From MGIIa-L3 sp038150305 (GTDB taxonomy: Archaea > Thermoplasmatota > Poseidoniia > Poseidoniales > Poseidoniaceae), in the NCBI GenBank assembly GCA_038150305.1, contig JAYOTG010000018.1, positions 1 to 40,024 on the forward strand: a DNA stretch of 40,024 nucleotides. Direction: 5' to 3'. Made by a program: the position numbers and the translations under genes. Below, in pieces: positions 16,027-24,053 of the stretch; position 1 is the first letter of the stretch; each line of letters starts with the position of its first letter. The notes beneath the pieces were generated by a model that had not been told where the DNA came from, searched no databases, and saw only the letters and a program-made list of their open reading frames with translations.

Positions 16027-18587
16027 TCCTGACGGGATGAGGCCGCATCTGCCACGTCCATCAGCACCGGAAGAAGGACCAGCGAGAGCAGCAGGGAGAA
16101 GCCGACGGTCACGGCCGTGATCAAGCCAAAGTCACGAATGAGCGGCATCGGGGAAGCCAGGAGCACCATGAACCCGAGGGCGGTCGTCGCCGCGGAGAGC
16201 AGCAATGCGACGCCCGTGGTGGACATCGAGGCGACCATCGCCTCCTGCCGCGTGGCCCGACGGGAGCGTTCCAACTCCATGCGTTGCCACATGTGAATGG
16301 CGAAATCGATGCCAATGCCCAAGGTCAAGGCGGTGACCATGACCGTCATCACGTTCCATTTGAGCCCGAGCAGCACCATGGAACCCACCACCCAAAGGGT
16401 GGAAAAGACGACAGGGGAAAGCACCACGAGCGCGGGGATGAGCCGTCGCGTCAACAGCAGGAGCACAACAAAGGAGACCGCCAAGGAGATGGCCGTGGAC
16501 TCCAACTGCGACACGCTCAGGCCCGTCAAGACGGTCTCGAGGACCACGAGGTCGCCGGTGACGTGCACCTGAGCAAATCCATCAAGATCTGCGTCGAGGC
16601 CGTTCTCGCCCTCAACGCCGTCAACCATGGCGAGGAAGGTTGCAACCACCCTGCTGGAGTCCGCAGAGGTGCTCGCTTCAACACGGATCTCATGCCGCAA
16701 GTGGGTCACGCCCGCATCGTCCAAGGCCACCGTAGCCTCCACCCGATCCGACCACGTCAGCCCGGTCAGCGGGTCGGCGACGCTGGTGTTGACCTGAAGG
16801 GCGCGGAACGCACCGAGTAGATCGACCGGCTCGCTCGACAGGACAGGGTAGACGTCGCCGGTTTCGAGCACCACCAAGTTGTGATCCTCACCGAACGTTG
16901 CGTTGAGCAACACCGCATCGCGAAGGAGCACATAGGGACCATCGTACGATGGCGAGGGCTTCGTGCCGTCCGTCCCCACCACGTCATGGTTCGCCTTCAA
17001 GTCGCCATGGAGCAAGCGCAGTTGGTCGAGCATCACGGCGTCCATGGTGATGGCGGAACGGTCCTCTTCCGGCTCCATGAGGAGATAGACCACCTTCCAA
17101 CCCGCGGCGTCGTACGACGTTTCGAGGTCCGCACGGACTTCCATGACCTCGAGTTCCTCGTCGAGGAAATCGGTCAGGTCGAATTCCGTCTCAAGCGAGA
17201 GCGCACCGACCAGTGAAGCCAGGCTGACCAACACCGCCACGAGGAGGATGCTCAGCTGCTGCCTGCGCTGAACGGCCACAAGGCGTTCGCTGAATTTGGG
17301 CATGCGAAGGACGACCGCGTTCCGCTTAGAGCGACGCGCATCCACGACCACGTGCAAGGCACCGACCACCAGGGTCGAGGCCACAAAGGCGCACACCACA
17401 CCCAGTGCGAGCGCCACACCGAAGGTCGCGATGGGCGGCAGGGGCGAGACGGCGTTGGCGAGGAAGGCGGCCACGGTGGTCACGACCGCCAGCACAAGCG
17501 GCATTGCCAGACCAGCACATGCCCGTAGCCAAGCGTGCGCAGGGTCATCGTCCTCCTCACGGATGGAAAGGTAGGCGCGCTGCAGGTGGATGGAGTAGTC
17601 GATGCCGAGACCAAGCACCAACGGCGCGACGGCCACCTCCAGCGCCGTGAACCGCGCCCCAAACAGGTTGAGCAAGCCGTAGGTCCAGATCAGCGCCACG
17701 GACAAGCCGGCCAGCGGGAAGGCCACACCACGTGCGGTACGGAACGCCAGAGCCAGAACAAGCACGACCACGATGAGCGCCAAAACGATGAGCAACGCGA
17801 GGCCGTCAAAGGTGGAATCGTCAATGTCGTACGAAATCAAGTCCAACGAAACCGCGCCATAGGTCAACGGCGAGTCAGCGGAGATGGCCGCCAGCTCCTG
17901 ACGCAACTGGTCCTGCCAGATCTCACGCTCTGCGGTGTCGAGCGAAGGATCGATGTCGAGCACCCACAACGTGGAGGAAGCAACGGGTTCGCCCGCCCCG
18001 GTGCCGTCTTCGAGGTAGGTGCAGACCGGTCCGATGTCAAGGTCTTCCGACAGCATGGCATTCGCAGCAAAGGTCGCGGACGCGAGGAGCGCATCGTCAT
18101 CCGTTAAGGTGCAGGTGACGTCATCATCGAGCACCATGGCAAGGAGCGTTGGCCAGTCTTGGACCGTGGACAAGGGCGTTCCGTTCGCCTCCTCGTCCAG
18201 CGCAACCTGCAGGGCGGTGGGTGCCGTCGCCCACGCCACCACCACATCGTTGCGCTCGGCTGAGGCTTGCCGAAGCCGTGTTTCATCCGCTTCCATGGCT
18301 TTGAGGTGGTCCAAGGTCAGCACGTTGCCGCCGTCGTCCGCCACCACATGCACGAACATCGGACGGCGCTCATCAGGGAAATGCTCGTGGATGCGGTCGT
18401 GGGCGTCCAGTGCATCGCTGTCGGGCGCAAAGCGGTCGAGATCGGTGTCAAAAGCAGGCGGGCTGGTCACCAGCGAGAGCATCAAGGTGGCCGTGAGCAA
18501 AGCGGCCAGCACGAGGATGGGAAGGGCCGCCTTGGCGAAGCCTGGTGCGGCACGGTCGGCGAGGGCCTCAAGGCGCTCCACCTCCAT
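16017..18587 (-). CDS. RND-superfamily (MmpL/HpnN-like) membrane protein
   Basis: An 856-aa protein with the duplicated RND layout: one N-terminal membrane helix, a large external domain, five to six helices, then the same again. Each half has the conserved helix-4 type motif, seen as GLGIDYSIHLQRAY in the first half and GIGIDFAIHMWQRM in the second. This places it with MMPL/HpnN-type exporters of lipids or with sterol-sensing-domain proteins rather than with drug pumps; these are driven by proton flow. The substrate is unknown. The ATG at 18587 is preceded by GGTGGTG. It shares a 112-bp divergent region with rpoL. A second RND protein lies at 27185. Confidence 0.9.
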   Translation of the reverse strand: MEVERLEALADRAAPGFAKAALPILVLAALLTATLMLSLVTSPPAFDTDLDRFAPDSDALDAHDRIHEHFPDERRPMFVHVVADDGGNVLTLDHLKAMEADETRLRQASAERNDVVVAWATAPTALQVALDEEANGTPLSTVQDWPTLLAMVLDDDVTCTLTDDDALLASATFAANAMLSEDLDIGPVCTYLEDGTGAGEPVASSTLWVLDIDPSLDTAEREIWQDQLRQELAAISADSPLTYGAVSLDLISYDIDDSTFDGLALLIVLALIVVVLVLALAFRTARGVAFPLAGLSVALIWTYGLLNLFGARFTALEVAVAPLVLGLGIDYSIHLQRAYLSIREEDDDPAHAWLRACAGLAMPLVLAVVTTVAAFLANAVSPLPPIATFGVALALGVVCAFVASTLVVGALHVVVDARRSKRNAVVLRMPKFSERLVAVQRRQQLSILLVAVLVSLASLVGALSLETEFDLTDFLDEELEVMEVRADLETSYDAAGWKVVYLLMEPEEDRSAITMDAVMLDQLRLLHGDLKANHDVVGTDGTKPSPSYDGPYVLLRDAVLLNATFGEDHNLVVLETGDVYPVLSSEPVDLLGAFRALQVNTSVADPLTGLTWSDRVEATVALDDAGVTHLRHEIRVEASTSADSSRVVATFLAMVDGVEGENGLDADLDGFAQVHVTGDLVVLETVLTGLSVSQLESTAISLAVSFVVLLLLTRRLIPALVVLSPVVFSTLWVVGSMVLLGLKWNVMTVMVTALTLGIGIDFAIHMWQRMELERSRRATRQEAMVASMSTTGVALLLSAATTALGFMVLLASPMPLIRDFGLITAVTVGFSLLLSLVLLPVLMDVADAASSRQDQA

Positions 18588-18652
18588 CGGGGCACCACCG
18601 GGCGCTTCGGTTCATAAGCGAAGAGGCAGACGGTGCGCGAAGGCATGCAATA

Positions 18653-18667
18653 CAACCCGAAGGGTTG
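18653..18667. promoter_or_regulatory. Hairpin in rpoL upstream region
   Basis: CAACCC-GAA-GGGTTG is a perfect 6-bp inverted repeat with a 3-nt loop, 33 bp before the rpoL start. It lies where a leader or operator would be; no function can be assigned. Confidence 0.35.
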
Positions 18668-18699
18668 AAAGCGAGCCGTCAGGTCGTCCGGCCGTTCCT

Positions 18700-18957
18700 A
18701 TGCCGATCAAGGTGCTCTTCCGCGAAGGACAAGAACTCCGAATGCGCGTCGTGGGCGAGGGTCACACCTCCCTGCAGATGCTCCGTGAGCGTCTGAACAA
18801 CCACGACAAGATCGAGTACGCCAACTACTTCCCTGGCCACCCCGACCTCGACGACCCTGAGTTCTACATCCGAACGAAGGGCAAGGCTGACCCGGCGAAG
18901 GTCGTCAACGACCTCGTCGCCTCCATCGCCGCTGAATTCTCCGGCGCCACCCTCTGA
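18700..18957 (+). CDS. rpoL: DNA-directed RNA polymerase subunit L
   Basis: An 85-aa protein matching the Rpb11/RpoL subunit, which pairs with RpoD (Rpb3-like) to form the assembly platform of archaeal RNA polymerase. The core pattern is GEGHTSLQMLRERLNNHD, followed by YANYFPGHPDLDDPEFYIRT, equivalent to the family's DHT-LxN-L and HP-xxxP-x-I-x-T pattern. The usual DHT is GHT here. The ATG at 18700 gives the normal length, about 90 aa in relatives. truD follows after 14 bp with its ribosome binding site overlapping the rpoL stop, so they form an operon. Confidence 0.92.
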   Translation: MPIKVLFREGQELRMRVVGEGHTSLQMLRERLNNHDKIEYANYFPGHPDLDDPEFYIRTKGKADPAKVVNDLVASIAAEFSGATL

Positions 18958-18971
18958 GGAGGACGCCCCGC

Positions 18972-20378
18972 GTGTCCGCTTCCGGACAGACCCATGCCGA
19001 AGCCATCGGCTTGACCGGTTACGCCACCGAAGCAAGCGGCATTGGCGGCTTGGTCAAGACCAGGGTCGAAGATTTCCGCGTTGAGGAACTCTCCACCAAA
19101 CTCAGCATGGACCAGCGGGGTCGATTTACCGTCGCGCGCATCACGCTTCGCAACTGGGAGACCAACCGCTTCATCGCTCGGTTGGCCAAGGCCCTTGGCA
19201 TCCCCAAAGAACGCATTTTCTTCGCCGGCACCAAAGACAAGCGCGCCATCACCCGCCAGCTGTTTGTCATCGATGCACCGGCCAACAAAGTCAGCGGCGT
19301 GGACCTGACCGACGTCGACATCGAGGTGTTGGGACGCACCCACCAGAAAATCGGCTTCGGCAACCACCGAGGCAACCGGTTCACCATCACCGTGCGCGGC
19401 TGCGCACACCCGGACGGGCGCCCGATGAGCGACGACGAGGCCATGGCAGAAATCGAGCGCATTCACGCCATGCTCGAACAGACCTTGGGGGCCGAACGCT
19501 TTCCAAATTGGATCGGCCCACAACGCTTCGGTTCCGGCCGCCCGGTGACGGCAGAAGTCGGCCGTCACGTCATCGCCGGGCGCTTCGAAGACGCCGTCAT
19601 GGCCTACTTGTCCATGCCCGGAGCGGGAGAAGCGCCCGACGTGGCCGCCTTCCGTGCGCGCGTACGAGAGGAGGGCATCACCGAGGAGGTCATCGAGGCG
19701 TGTCCGGATTGGATGGATTTCGAGCGCCGCATGGCCACGCATCTCCTCGAGAAACCCGACGACCATGTCGGGGCCTTCCGCCGCTTGCCGAACAACCTCC
19801 AACTGATGACCGTTCACGCCCTCCAATCGGTCGTGTTCAACCGCGCGCTCCACGCACGCCTCGAGGAGGGGCTGCCCCTCGCGACTCCCGTGGAGGGAGA
19901 CATGGTGGGCCGAGTTGACGAACGTGGACAACTCGAGGCGAAAGGCTGCGTGACCGTGCAAGGCCGAACCGCAGACCGCATCGCTCGAAACTGCACCCTC
20001 GGCCGATTGACGGTGACAGGACCGCTCCCGGGCTCCGACGTTGGGACATGCGAAGGCCGGCCCGGCGCCGTCGAAGCCAAGGTCATGGACGACATGGGGC
20101 TCAAGGACGCCACGTGGGCGGTGAAGGCCATCCCTCGATTGTCGACCAAAGGAACCCGTCGAGCTTTGGTGACCGGATTCAAGGAATTCACGTGGGAACC
20201 GGTCCCCAAGGCCAGTGAAGACACGCTCGATGGCCGCTGGGCGGAGGGTCCCAAGGACGGCGACCGTTGGCATGCCGAAGGGGCCTGCATCAAGTTCCGT
20301 TTCACCCTCTCAAGCGGCGCCTACGCCACGACTTTGCTTCGTGAATTCATGATGGCTCCGCTGAACCATCTCGGTTGA
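18972..20378 (+). CDS. truD: tRNA pseudouridine(13) synthase TruD
   Basis: A 468-aa TruD-family pseudouridine synthase that converts uridine 13 in tRNA. The catalytic aspartate is Asp89 in FFAGTKDKRAITRQL, and the family signature GFGNHRGNRFTITVRG follows at about 131-146; later FPNWIGPQRFGSGRP is also typical. The length is in the archaeal range, larger than bacterial TruD owing to the inserted domain. A GTG start at 18972 is chosen because GAGGAGG lies about 10 nt upstream, overlapping the rpoL TGA. The gene converges on aEF-1 beta across a 47-bp gap containing a hairpin. Confidence 0.95.
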   Translation: MSASGQTHAEAIGLTGYATEASGIGGLVKTRVEDFRVEELSTKLSMDQRGRFTVARITLRNWETNRFIARLAKALGIPKERIFFAGTKDKRAITRQLFVIDAPANKVSGVDLTDVDIEVLGRTHQKIGFGNHRGNRFTITVRGCAHPDGRPMSDDEAMAEIERIHAMLEQTLGAERFPNWIGPQRFGSGRPVTAEVGRHVIAGRFEDAVMAYLSMPGAGEAPDVAAFRARVREEGITEEVIEACPDWMDFERRMATHLLEKPDDHVGAFRRLPNNLQLMTVHALQSVVFNRALHARLEEGLPLATPVEGDMVGRVDERGQLEAKGCVTVQGRTADRIARNCTLGRLTVTGPLPGSDVGTCEGRPGAVEAKVMDDMGLKDATWAVKAIPRLSTKGTRRALVTGFKEFTWEPVPKASEDTLDGRWAEGPKDGDRWHAEGACIKFRFTLSSGAYATTLLREFMMAPLNHLG

Positions 20379-20399
20379 AGCGATGCGGGCTTAGGCCGG

Positions 20400-20414
20400 T
20401 GCAGCATTGCTGCA
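20400..20414. terminator. Hairpin between convergent truD and aEF-1 beta genes
   Basis: TGCAGC-ATT-GCTGCA is a perfect 6-bp stem with a 3-nt loop, in the middle of the only 47 bp between the two stop codons. It probably shapes both 3' ends. Confidence 0.45.
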
Positions 20415-20425
20415 TTGTGTGGCAC

Positions 20426-20698
20426 TCAAATAAGGCCCATCGAGATGACTTCGATCTCGCCCACGCCGTGAATTTCGGACATACGGGATTCGAAGACATC
20501 GGGAAGTCCAGGTCCATCGTCCATCTTCACGTGCACCTGCACGAAACGGAGGCCGAAGGCAAGGGGCTTGATTTCGACGGCTTGGACGTCGTACACGTCG
20601 TCAGCAAAGCCGCGGATGGTCTCGGCGATGGCGTCGGGGTCGACGTCCTCGACTTCGGTGTGCGGGTTGACCTTGTACGTCATCACAACTTCGCCCAT
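20426..20698 (-). CDS. Translation elongation factor aEF-1 beta
   Basis: A 90-aa protein with the archaeal EF-1 beta pattern: start MGEVVMTYKVNPHTEVED, middle EIKPLAFGLRFVQVHVKMDD and acidic connecting helices of a ferredoxin-like fold. It is the guanine-nucleotide exchange factor for aEF-1A, recharging it with GTP during elongation. The ATG at 20698 has GAGGTGA upstream that overlaps the TGA of the preceding zinc-ribbon gene (9-bp gap), so the pair is one operon. Pairing of this factor with a tiny zinc-ribbon protein is a familiar euryarchaeal arrangement. Confidence 0.93.
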   Translation of the reverse strand: MGEVVMTYKVNPHTEVEDVDPDAIAETIRGFADDVYDVQAVEIKPLAFGLRFVQVHVKMDDGPGLPDVFESRMSEIHGVGEIEVISMGLI

Positions 20699-20707
20699 GA
20701 TTTCACC

Positions 20708-20878
20708 TCAGGGTCCTTGGAAGCCGCACGACGGACAGACGTAAACAACGCCCTGGTTGCGAGCACGCGGGCTGCGACCGATAGGTTCGCCGCATCCAGG
20801 ACACGGGAAGCTGGTCGCGCCTTCTTGCGTCAGGGGAATACCAGACGTGCTGCAGGTCGTTGCCCTCTCGCTCATCAT
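20708..20878 (-). CDS. Small zinc-ribbon protein (HVO_2753/DUF1610-like)
   Basis: A 56-aa protein resembling the tiny archaeal zinc-finger proteins typified by Haloferax HVO_2753. The second half keeps SFPCPGCGEPIG and VYVCPSCGFQGP, giving a CPxCG pair that can bind one zinc. Relatives usually have two zinc sites; here the first is reduced to CSTSG and the cysteines between the CPxCG motifs are absent. Two adjacent ATGs at 20878 and 20875 follow GAGGTGG. The frame upstream to 20908 is not supported. It precedes aEF-1 beta in an operon, consistent with a translation or RNA-related role. Confidence 0.85.
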   Translation of the reverse strand: MMSERATTCSTSGIPLTQEGATSFPCPGCGEPIGRSPRARNQGVVYVCPSCGFQGP

Positions 20879-20911
20879 GCCACCTCGGATGCTCCGGCCA
20901 CGGCTCACCCC

Positions 20912-20919
20912 TCTTTATG
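20912..20919 (-). promoter_or_regulatory. TATA box for zinc ribbon - aEF-1 beta operon
   Basis: CATAAAGA on the minus strand, centred about 38 bp before the ATG at 20878 and placed in the 46 bp after the OB-fold gene. It suggests a separate transcript for the two translation-linked genes. Confidence 0.45.
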
Positions 20920-20924
20920 CTTCC

Positions 20925-21242
20925 TCAGCGGGACGGAAGCGGCTCCATGAGTCGCAATCGTCCGTGCCGGCCGGTGCTCACCACCAAGGCGCCGTCACGA
21001 TCGCGGCACCAGCCGCGCTCCAAGCGAACGGCTTGACCCGGACGGATTCGCTCGACGTCGTCGCCCCACAGCAGCAACCCGACCACGCCTGAGCGGTCTC
21101 GCGCACAGGCCGCTGCCATTGGGCCGGTGTATTTTCGGCCGACAACATGGCGCGGAGGGTACCGTCGAAGCACGATCAAATCCAAATCGACCACGGGGCA
21201 ATCCGGTGCGAGGTCAGCCGTGGTCATTTTCCTGCGGGCCAT
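20925..21242 (-). CDS. OB-fold nucleic-acid-binding protein (SSB/RPA-like)
   Basis: A 105-aa single OB-fold protein. The strand order and the phrase VVGLLLWGDDVERIRPGQAV followed by GALVVSTGRHGRLRLM fit the archaeal single-stranded-DNA-binding pattern (LxLW-x-x-x, GxxV, L-x-x-S-x-G-R-x-G). It probably binds single-stranded DNA or RNA; homologous SOSS-B/RPA-like proteins protect DNA ends. ATG 21242 is preferred; TTG 21251 and ATG 21227 are possible. It follows the rRNA methyltransferase by 33 bp on the same strand. Confidence 0.7.
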   Translation of the reverse strand: MARRKMTTADLAPDCPVVDLDLIVLRRYPPRHVVGRKYTGPMAAACARDRSGVVGLLLWGDDVERIRPGQAVRLERGWCRDRDGALVVSTGRHGRLRLMEPLPSR

Positions 21243-21275
21243 GACGCCCAAGGTCGTCCTTTACCGCTATCAAGG

Positions 21276-22001
21276 TCATTCTTTGCGGTGGACCTTGAAA
21301 CGGGTCGCGGTGGGCTCAACGTCGATGGACTCGCCGTTGAGGCGCTTGCCAAGGGATGCTTCGTACCGCGCTGAGAGGGTCTCCTTTGGCGCACCCCATG
21401 GCGTGTGGTTTCGACAGACCAAGTAGACCTCCGACGACGAATTACGACTGGCTTCCGGTGAGAAACGGCGCACTTTGGAGAAATGCGGCCGGACCTCGGC
21501 AATCAATTCCTCCACACCGACGCCTTGGAACATCTTCGTGACAAAGGAACCGCCTGCTGCGAGACGTGGCAAACCGAAGTCGAACACCATGGCCACCAAG
21601 GACATGGCCACGCTTTGGTCGATGTTCCAGTTGCCCGTGATGTCCGGAGAAATGTCGGAGACGATGGCGTTGATCTCGCGTCCGTCCAGGAGGTCGAGCA
21701 AGCGGGATTGAATCAGGGGGTCCGTGACGTCCCCGGTCAGCAAGGTGGCGCCGTCGACCGGCTGACTGGCCATCAGGTCGATGCCGATGACCGTCCCGGT
21801 TTCACCGACTTCCTCCACGGCCACCTGCGTCCATCCACCCGGATGGCAGCCCACGTCCAGCACAACGTCCCCTTCTCGAAGGAGTTCGAAGCGTTGCTGA
21901 ATCTGCTTGAGTTTGAACGCTGACCGGGCGCGGTAACCGCCGGCCTTGGCTTGCCGCCGCCAGCTGTCGCGGCGGTGGTTCTCAACCCAATGTTCGGCCA
22001 T
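21276..22001 (-). CDS. rlmE: RlmE/FtsJ-family 2'-O-ribose rRNA methyltransferase
   Basis: A 241-aa SAM-dependent methyltransferase. The SAM-binding motif is LDVGCHPGGWTQV (about 48-60). The catalytic K-D-K-E tetrad can be placed as Lys30 (RSAFKL), Asp116 (SDISPD), Lys156 (FVTKMFQG) and Glu near 188 (SSSEVYLVC). The family methylates the ribose of a 23S rRNA A-loop uridine, or a tRNA anticodon-loop position in the Trm7 branch. The N-terminus HWVENHRRDSWRRQAKAGG resembles the RlmE/FtsJ start with its Y-x-x-RSAFKL. The ATG at 22001 is the natural start. It opens a minus-strand series of RNA/translation genes. Confidence 0.93.
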   Translation of the reverse strand: MAEHWVENHRRDSWRRQAKAGGYRARSAFKLKQIQQRFELLREGDVVLDVGCHPGGWTQVAVEEVGETGTVIGIDLMASQPVDGATLLTGDVTDPLIQSRLLDLLDGREINAIVSDISPDITGNWNIDQSVAMSLVAMVFDFGLPRLAAGGSFVTKMFQGVGVEELIAEVRPHFSKVRRFSPEASRNSSSEVYLVCRNHTPWGAPKETLSARYEASLGKRLNGESIDVEPTATRFKVHRKE

Positions 22002-22097
22002 GGACCTCGTTTTGTGCTGTTCAAGGGGCCGTCAAGAAGGCTCCCCTTCCCCAACCGCTCGACGAGGCTTCTTCACCACCGCCATGTTCGGACGACC

Positions 22098-23054
22098 ATG
22101 AGCCGACGATGGCAGGGCCAAACCACGGCCGTCCTCGTCCTCGCCTTGCTCCTGTTCGGCAGCATACCGCACGCCTCGGCCCTCCGAGCCGACGCGGTCG
22201 AGGAGGGCGTCCCCATCACGGTCCAAGCACGTACCACCGTGTTGGTGGAGGAAATGACGGCCACATGGTGCGCCAGCTGCGCAGACATCGACCCGTACCT
22301 GGCCGAGGTCGCCGATCGGCACGGATCGCGTTTGGCCTTGGTGGGCTTGCACCCGCAAGACGGTCAAGACGGCGTGGCCACAGCAGCCTCAGAAGCGCGT
22401 CTCGACCGATGGCGAGCCGTTCATGATGATCTGAGCCAGACCCCGGCCTTCCTTGTTGAGGGGGAGGCTCCGCTGGTCGGTCCGGAAGTCTGGCCTGACG
22501 TCACACGAAGGATGCTCGAGCTTGAATCAAGCCGTCCCGCTGACGGCGCGATGAGCCTGACCGCCACGCGTCAAGGTGATGCGGTTCAGTTGTCCATCCA
22601 TGCGGCCCCTCGAGAGGAGGGACGCCAAGTGACGCTGATGCTCCTTGACCACGGGCGCACCTCGGCAGCCTATGGCGTGGAAGCAGAACCTGGCAGCACC
22701 TACGATCGCGTCTTGGTGGAACTCCACACCATGGGAGCGAACGGGTCGTGGAGCAGCATCTGTGATGGCGCCTGCAGCACGTCCTTCAACGGATCAAGCG
22801 AGGCAACGTTGGCCCGCCCACAAGGTGTTGCGTTCAGCCTCGTCCTCATCGACGAAACCGCTGACGCGAACGTTTCGACTTCGAACACGAACAGCGCAAG
22901 CGTCCTCGAATTGGCCGTCCGACCCTCCGCCGTCGCGACGGGCGCCGATCACCGGTGGGCCCTGGCCGCCGTCATGTTGGGCGGCGGCATGGCCGTGGCG
23001 GCATGGCCAAAGAAATCGACGGATTCCGGAAGAAAGATTTCAGAAGAAGAATGA
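22098..23054 (+). CDS. Exported thioredoxin-like protein, C-terminally anchored
   Basis: A 318-aa protein with a signal peptide (hydrophobic residues about 11-28 ending SIPHASA), then a thioredoxin-like region with redox motif Cys58-x-x-Cys61 in EEMTATWCASCADIDPYL. A beta-rich second half of about 130 residues follows, then one transmembrane helix at about 287-303 (WALAAVMLGGGMAVAAW) and a charged tail. It is therefore probably an outward-facing, membrane-anchored disulfide protein; an extra Cys pair (SICDGACS) lies in the second half. ATG 22098 begins the signal peptide. The 96-bp divergent gap separates it from rlmE. VKOR and another thioredoxin lie 0.4 kb away. Confidence 0.82.
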   Translation: MSRRWQGQTTAVLVLALLLFGSIPHASALRADAVEEGVPITVQARTTVLVEEMTATWCASCADIDPYLAEVADRHGSRLALVGLHPQDGQDGVATAASEARLDRWRAVHDDLSQTPAFLVEGEAPLVGPEVWPDVTRRMLELESSRPADGAMSLTATRQGDAVQLSIHAAPREEGRQVTLMLLDHGRTSAAYGVEAEPGSTYDRVLVELHTMGANGSWSSICDGACSTSFNGSSEATLARPQGVAFSLVLIDETADANVSTSNTNSASVLELAVRPSAVATGADHRWALAAVMLGGGMAVAAWPKKSTDSGRKISEEE

Positions 23055-23080
23055 TTCCATCCGGATAGTCATTTCTTCTT
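23042..23080. terminator. Hairpin overlapping the stop of the Trx-like gene
   Basis: AAGAAGAATGA (ending at the TGA of the gene, 23054) is inverted as TCATTTCTTCTT (23069-23080), giving about 11 pairs with one bulge. The loop contains the palindrome ATCCGGAT. The T-rich right arm fits an archaeal terminator. Confidence 0.45.
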
Positions 23081-23118
23081 CCTGATTCTGTCAAAATGCT
23101 ACGCGCATTGACCAAACC

Positions 23119-23126
23119 TCTATATC
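23119..23126 (+). promoter_or_regulatory. TATA box of the 87-aa gene
   Basis: TCTATATC lies 22-29 nt before the ATG at 23148, the distance expected for a leaderless archaeal transcript. No ribosome binding site is present, in agreement. Confidence 0.6.
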
Positions 23127-23147
23127 CTGCCGTGCCGATGTATTGTC

Positions 23148-23411
23148 ATGGAACAGAACGGTTGGGACGTGGTGTGGGAAGAAGGCTCCACCAGTGAATG
23201 GATCGTCGAATACGTGGTCGAGCACGCCTCCGAGCGTTCTCGCCACCTCAGTTTGCTGCTCGCCGAAGACGCGGACGGTGTCCGGGAGGCCCTCATCGAG
23301 GAAATCCGAGCCGAGTACCCCGACGCAGGACACCTGGAGATCACCGTGGTGCGGCTCGAGCAGGTTGAGGACCTGGGCGATCTGGAACACGCCGGCGACG
23401 CCGTGCCCTGA
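23148..23411 (+). CDS. Small acidic protein, unknown function
   Basis: An 87-aa, strongly acidic protein (EQNGWDVVWEEGSTSEW start; later LLLAEDADGVREALIEEIRAE). It seems to form an alpha/beta fold with a final strand LEITVVRLEQVED, and is too polar for a membrane. No family is recognised. A well-placed TATA box and its own short gene space support expression. Its TGA abuts the stop of the convergent VKOR gene (TGATCA palindrome at 23409-23414). Confidence 0.7.
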   Translation: MEQNGWDVVWEEGSTSEWIVEYVVEHASERSRHLSLLLAEDADGVREALIEEIRAEYPDAGHLEITVVRLEQVEDLGDLEHAGDAVP

Positions 23412-24053
23412 TCAGCCCTCTTCGCTGCGCGCTTGTAGGCTTGGAATCACGTCGTCGCGCGACATGTCCGCCCAAGCGCTCGATTGCGTGGCCCTGTGCA
23501 TGCGCACCGCGGTCACGAGCACCAACACGTTGGCCAAATGAGCCATGGTGCAATACTGGCAGAGTTTCTCGATTTGAATCTCGTAGGAGACGAGCAACAG
23601 GATGACGGGGATGCCACCTCCGCTGAACAGCAACAGCACCTGAAGCATCCGCGTTCGACCAGGAGCGTCAGGTTCCTTCTGCACCATCATGGCCGCGTAA
23701 AGCAAGGCAGCGAAGACGCCCATGCCGATGAGGCCCCAAGGCAACCCGATGACGGGTGCATACCCGTAGGTCTCGTGGCCGATCACGTCGTCGCAGGAAA
23801 AGATGGAGTCGCTGGCGCAAAACGACGTCGCGGTTCCCGTGATTTTTTCGTGAATCCAATAGGTATGGGTGGCGATGATGAGGCCAGAGAGGCAGATCAA
23901 GACCAATCCAGCGGTCATTCGACCGCGCGGGGAAGCGAGGGACGGCCAGATCTTGAGCACGGGTTGGGCGATCTTCACGCCGACCGGGAGTGTCAAGAGA
24001 AACCCGATGAGGAGGGGAAGCGATTCGAAGGCCAGGATGACGTTGGCATTCAC
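23412..24053 (-). CDS. VKOR-family membrane disulfide oxidoreductase
   Basis: A 213-aa membrane protein of the vitamin K epoxide reductase family. It reoxidises thioredoxin-like partners and passes electrons to a quinone, driving disulfide formation outside the cell. The loop cysteines are Cys79 and Cys87 (FCASDSIFSCDDV), and the active CxxC is Cys165-Gln-Tyr-Cys168 (EKLCQYCTMAHL). Four or five hydrophobic helices are visible. The GTG start at 24053 overlaps the TGA of the upstream thioredoxin-like gene as GTGA, so the pair is translationally coupled, which supports a dedicated donor/acceptor relationship. Confidence 0.93.
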   Translation of the reverse strand: MNANVILAFESLPLLIGFLLTLPVGVKIAQPVLKIWPSLASPRGRMTAGLVLICLSGLIIATHTYWIHEKITGTATSFCASDSIFSCDDVIGHETYGYAPVIGLPWGLIGMGVFAALLYAAMMVQKEPDAPGRTRMLQVLLLFSGGGIPVILLLVSYEIQIEKLCQYCTMAHLANVLVLVTAVRMHRATQSSAWADMSRDDVIPSLQARSEEG

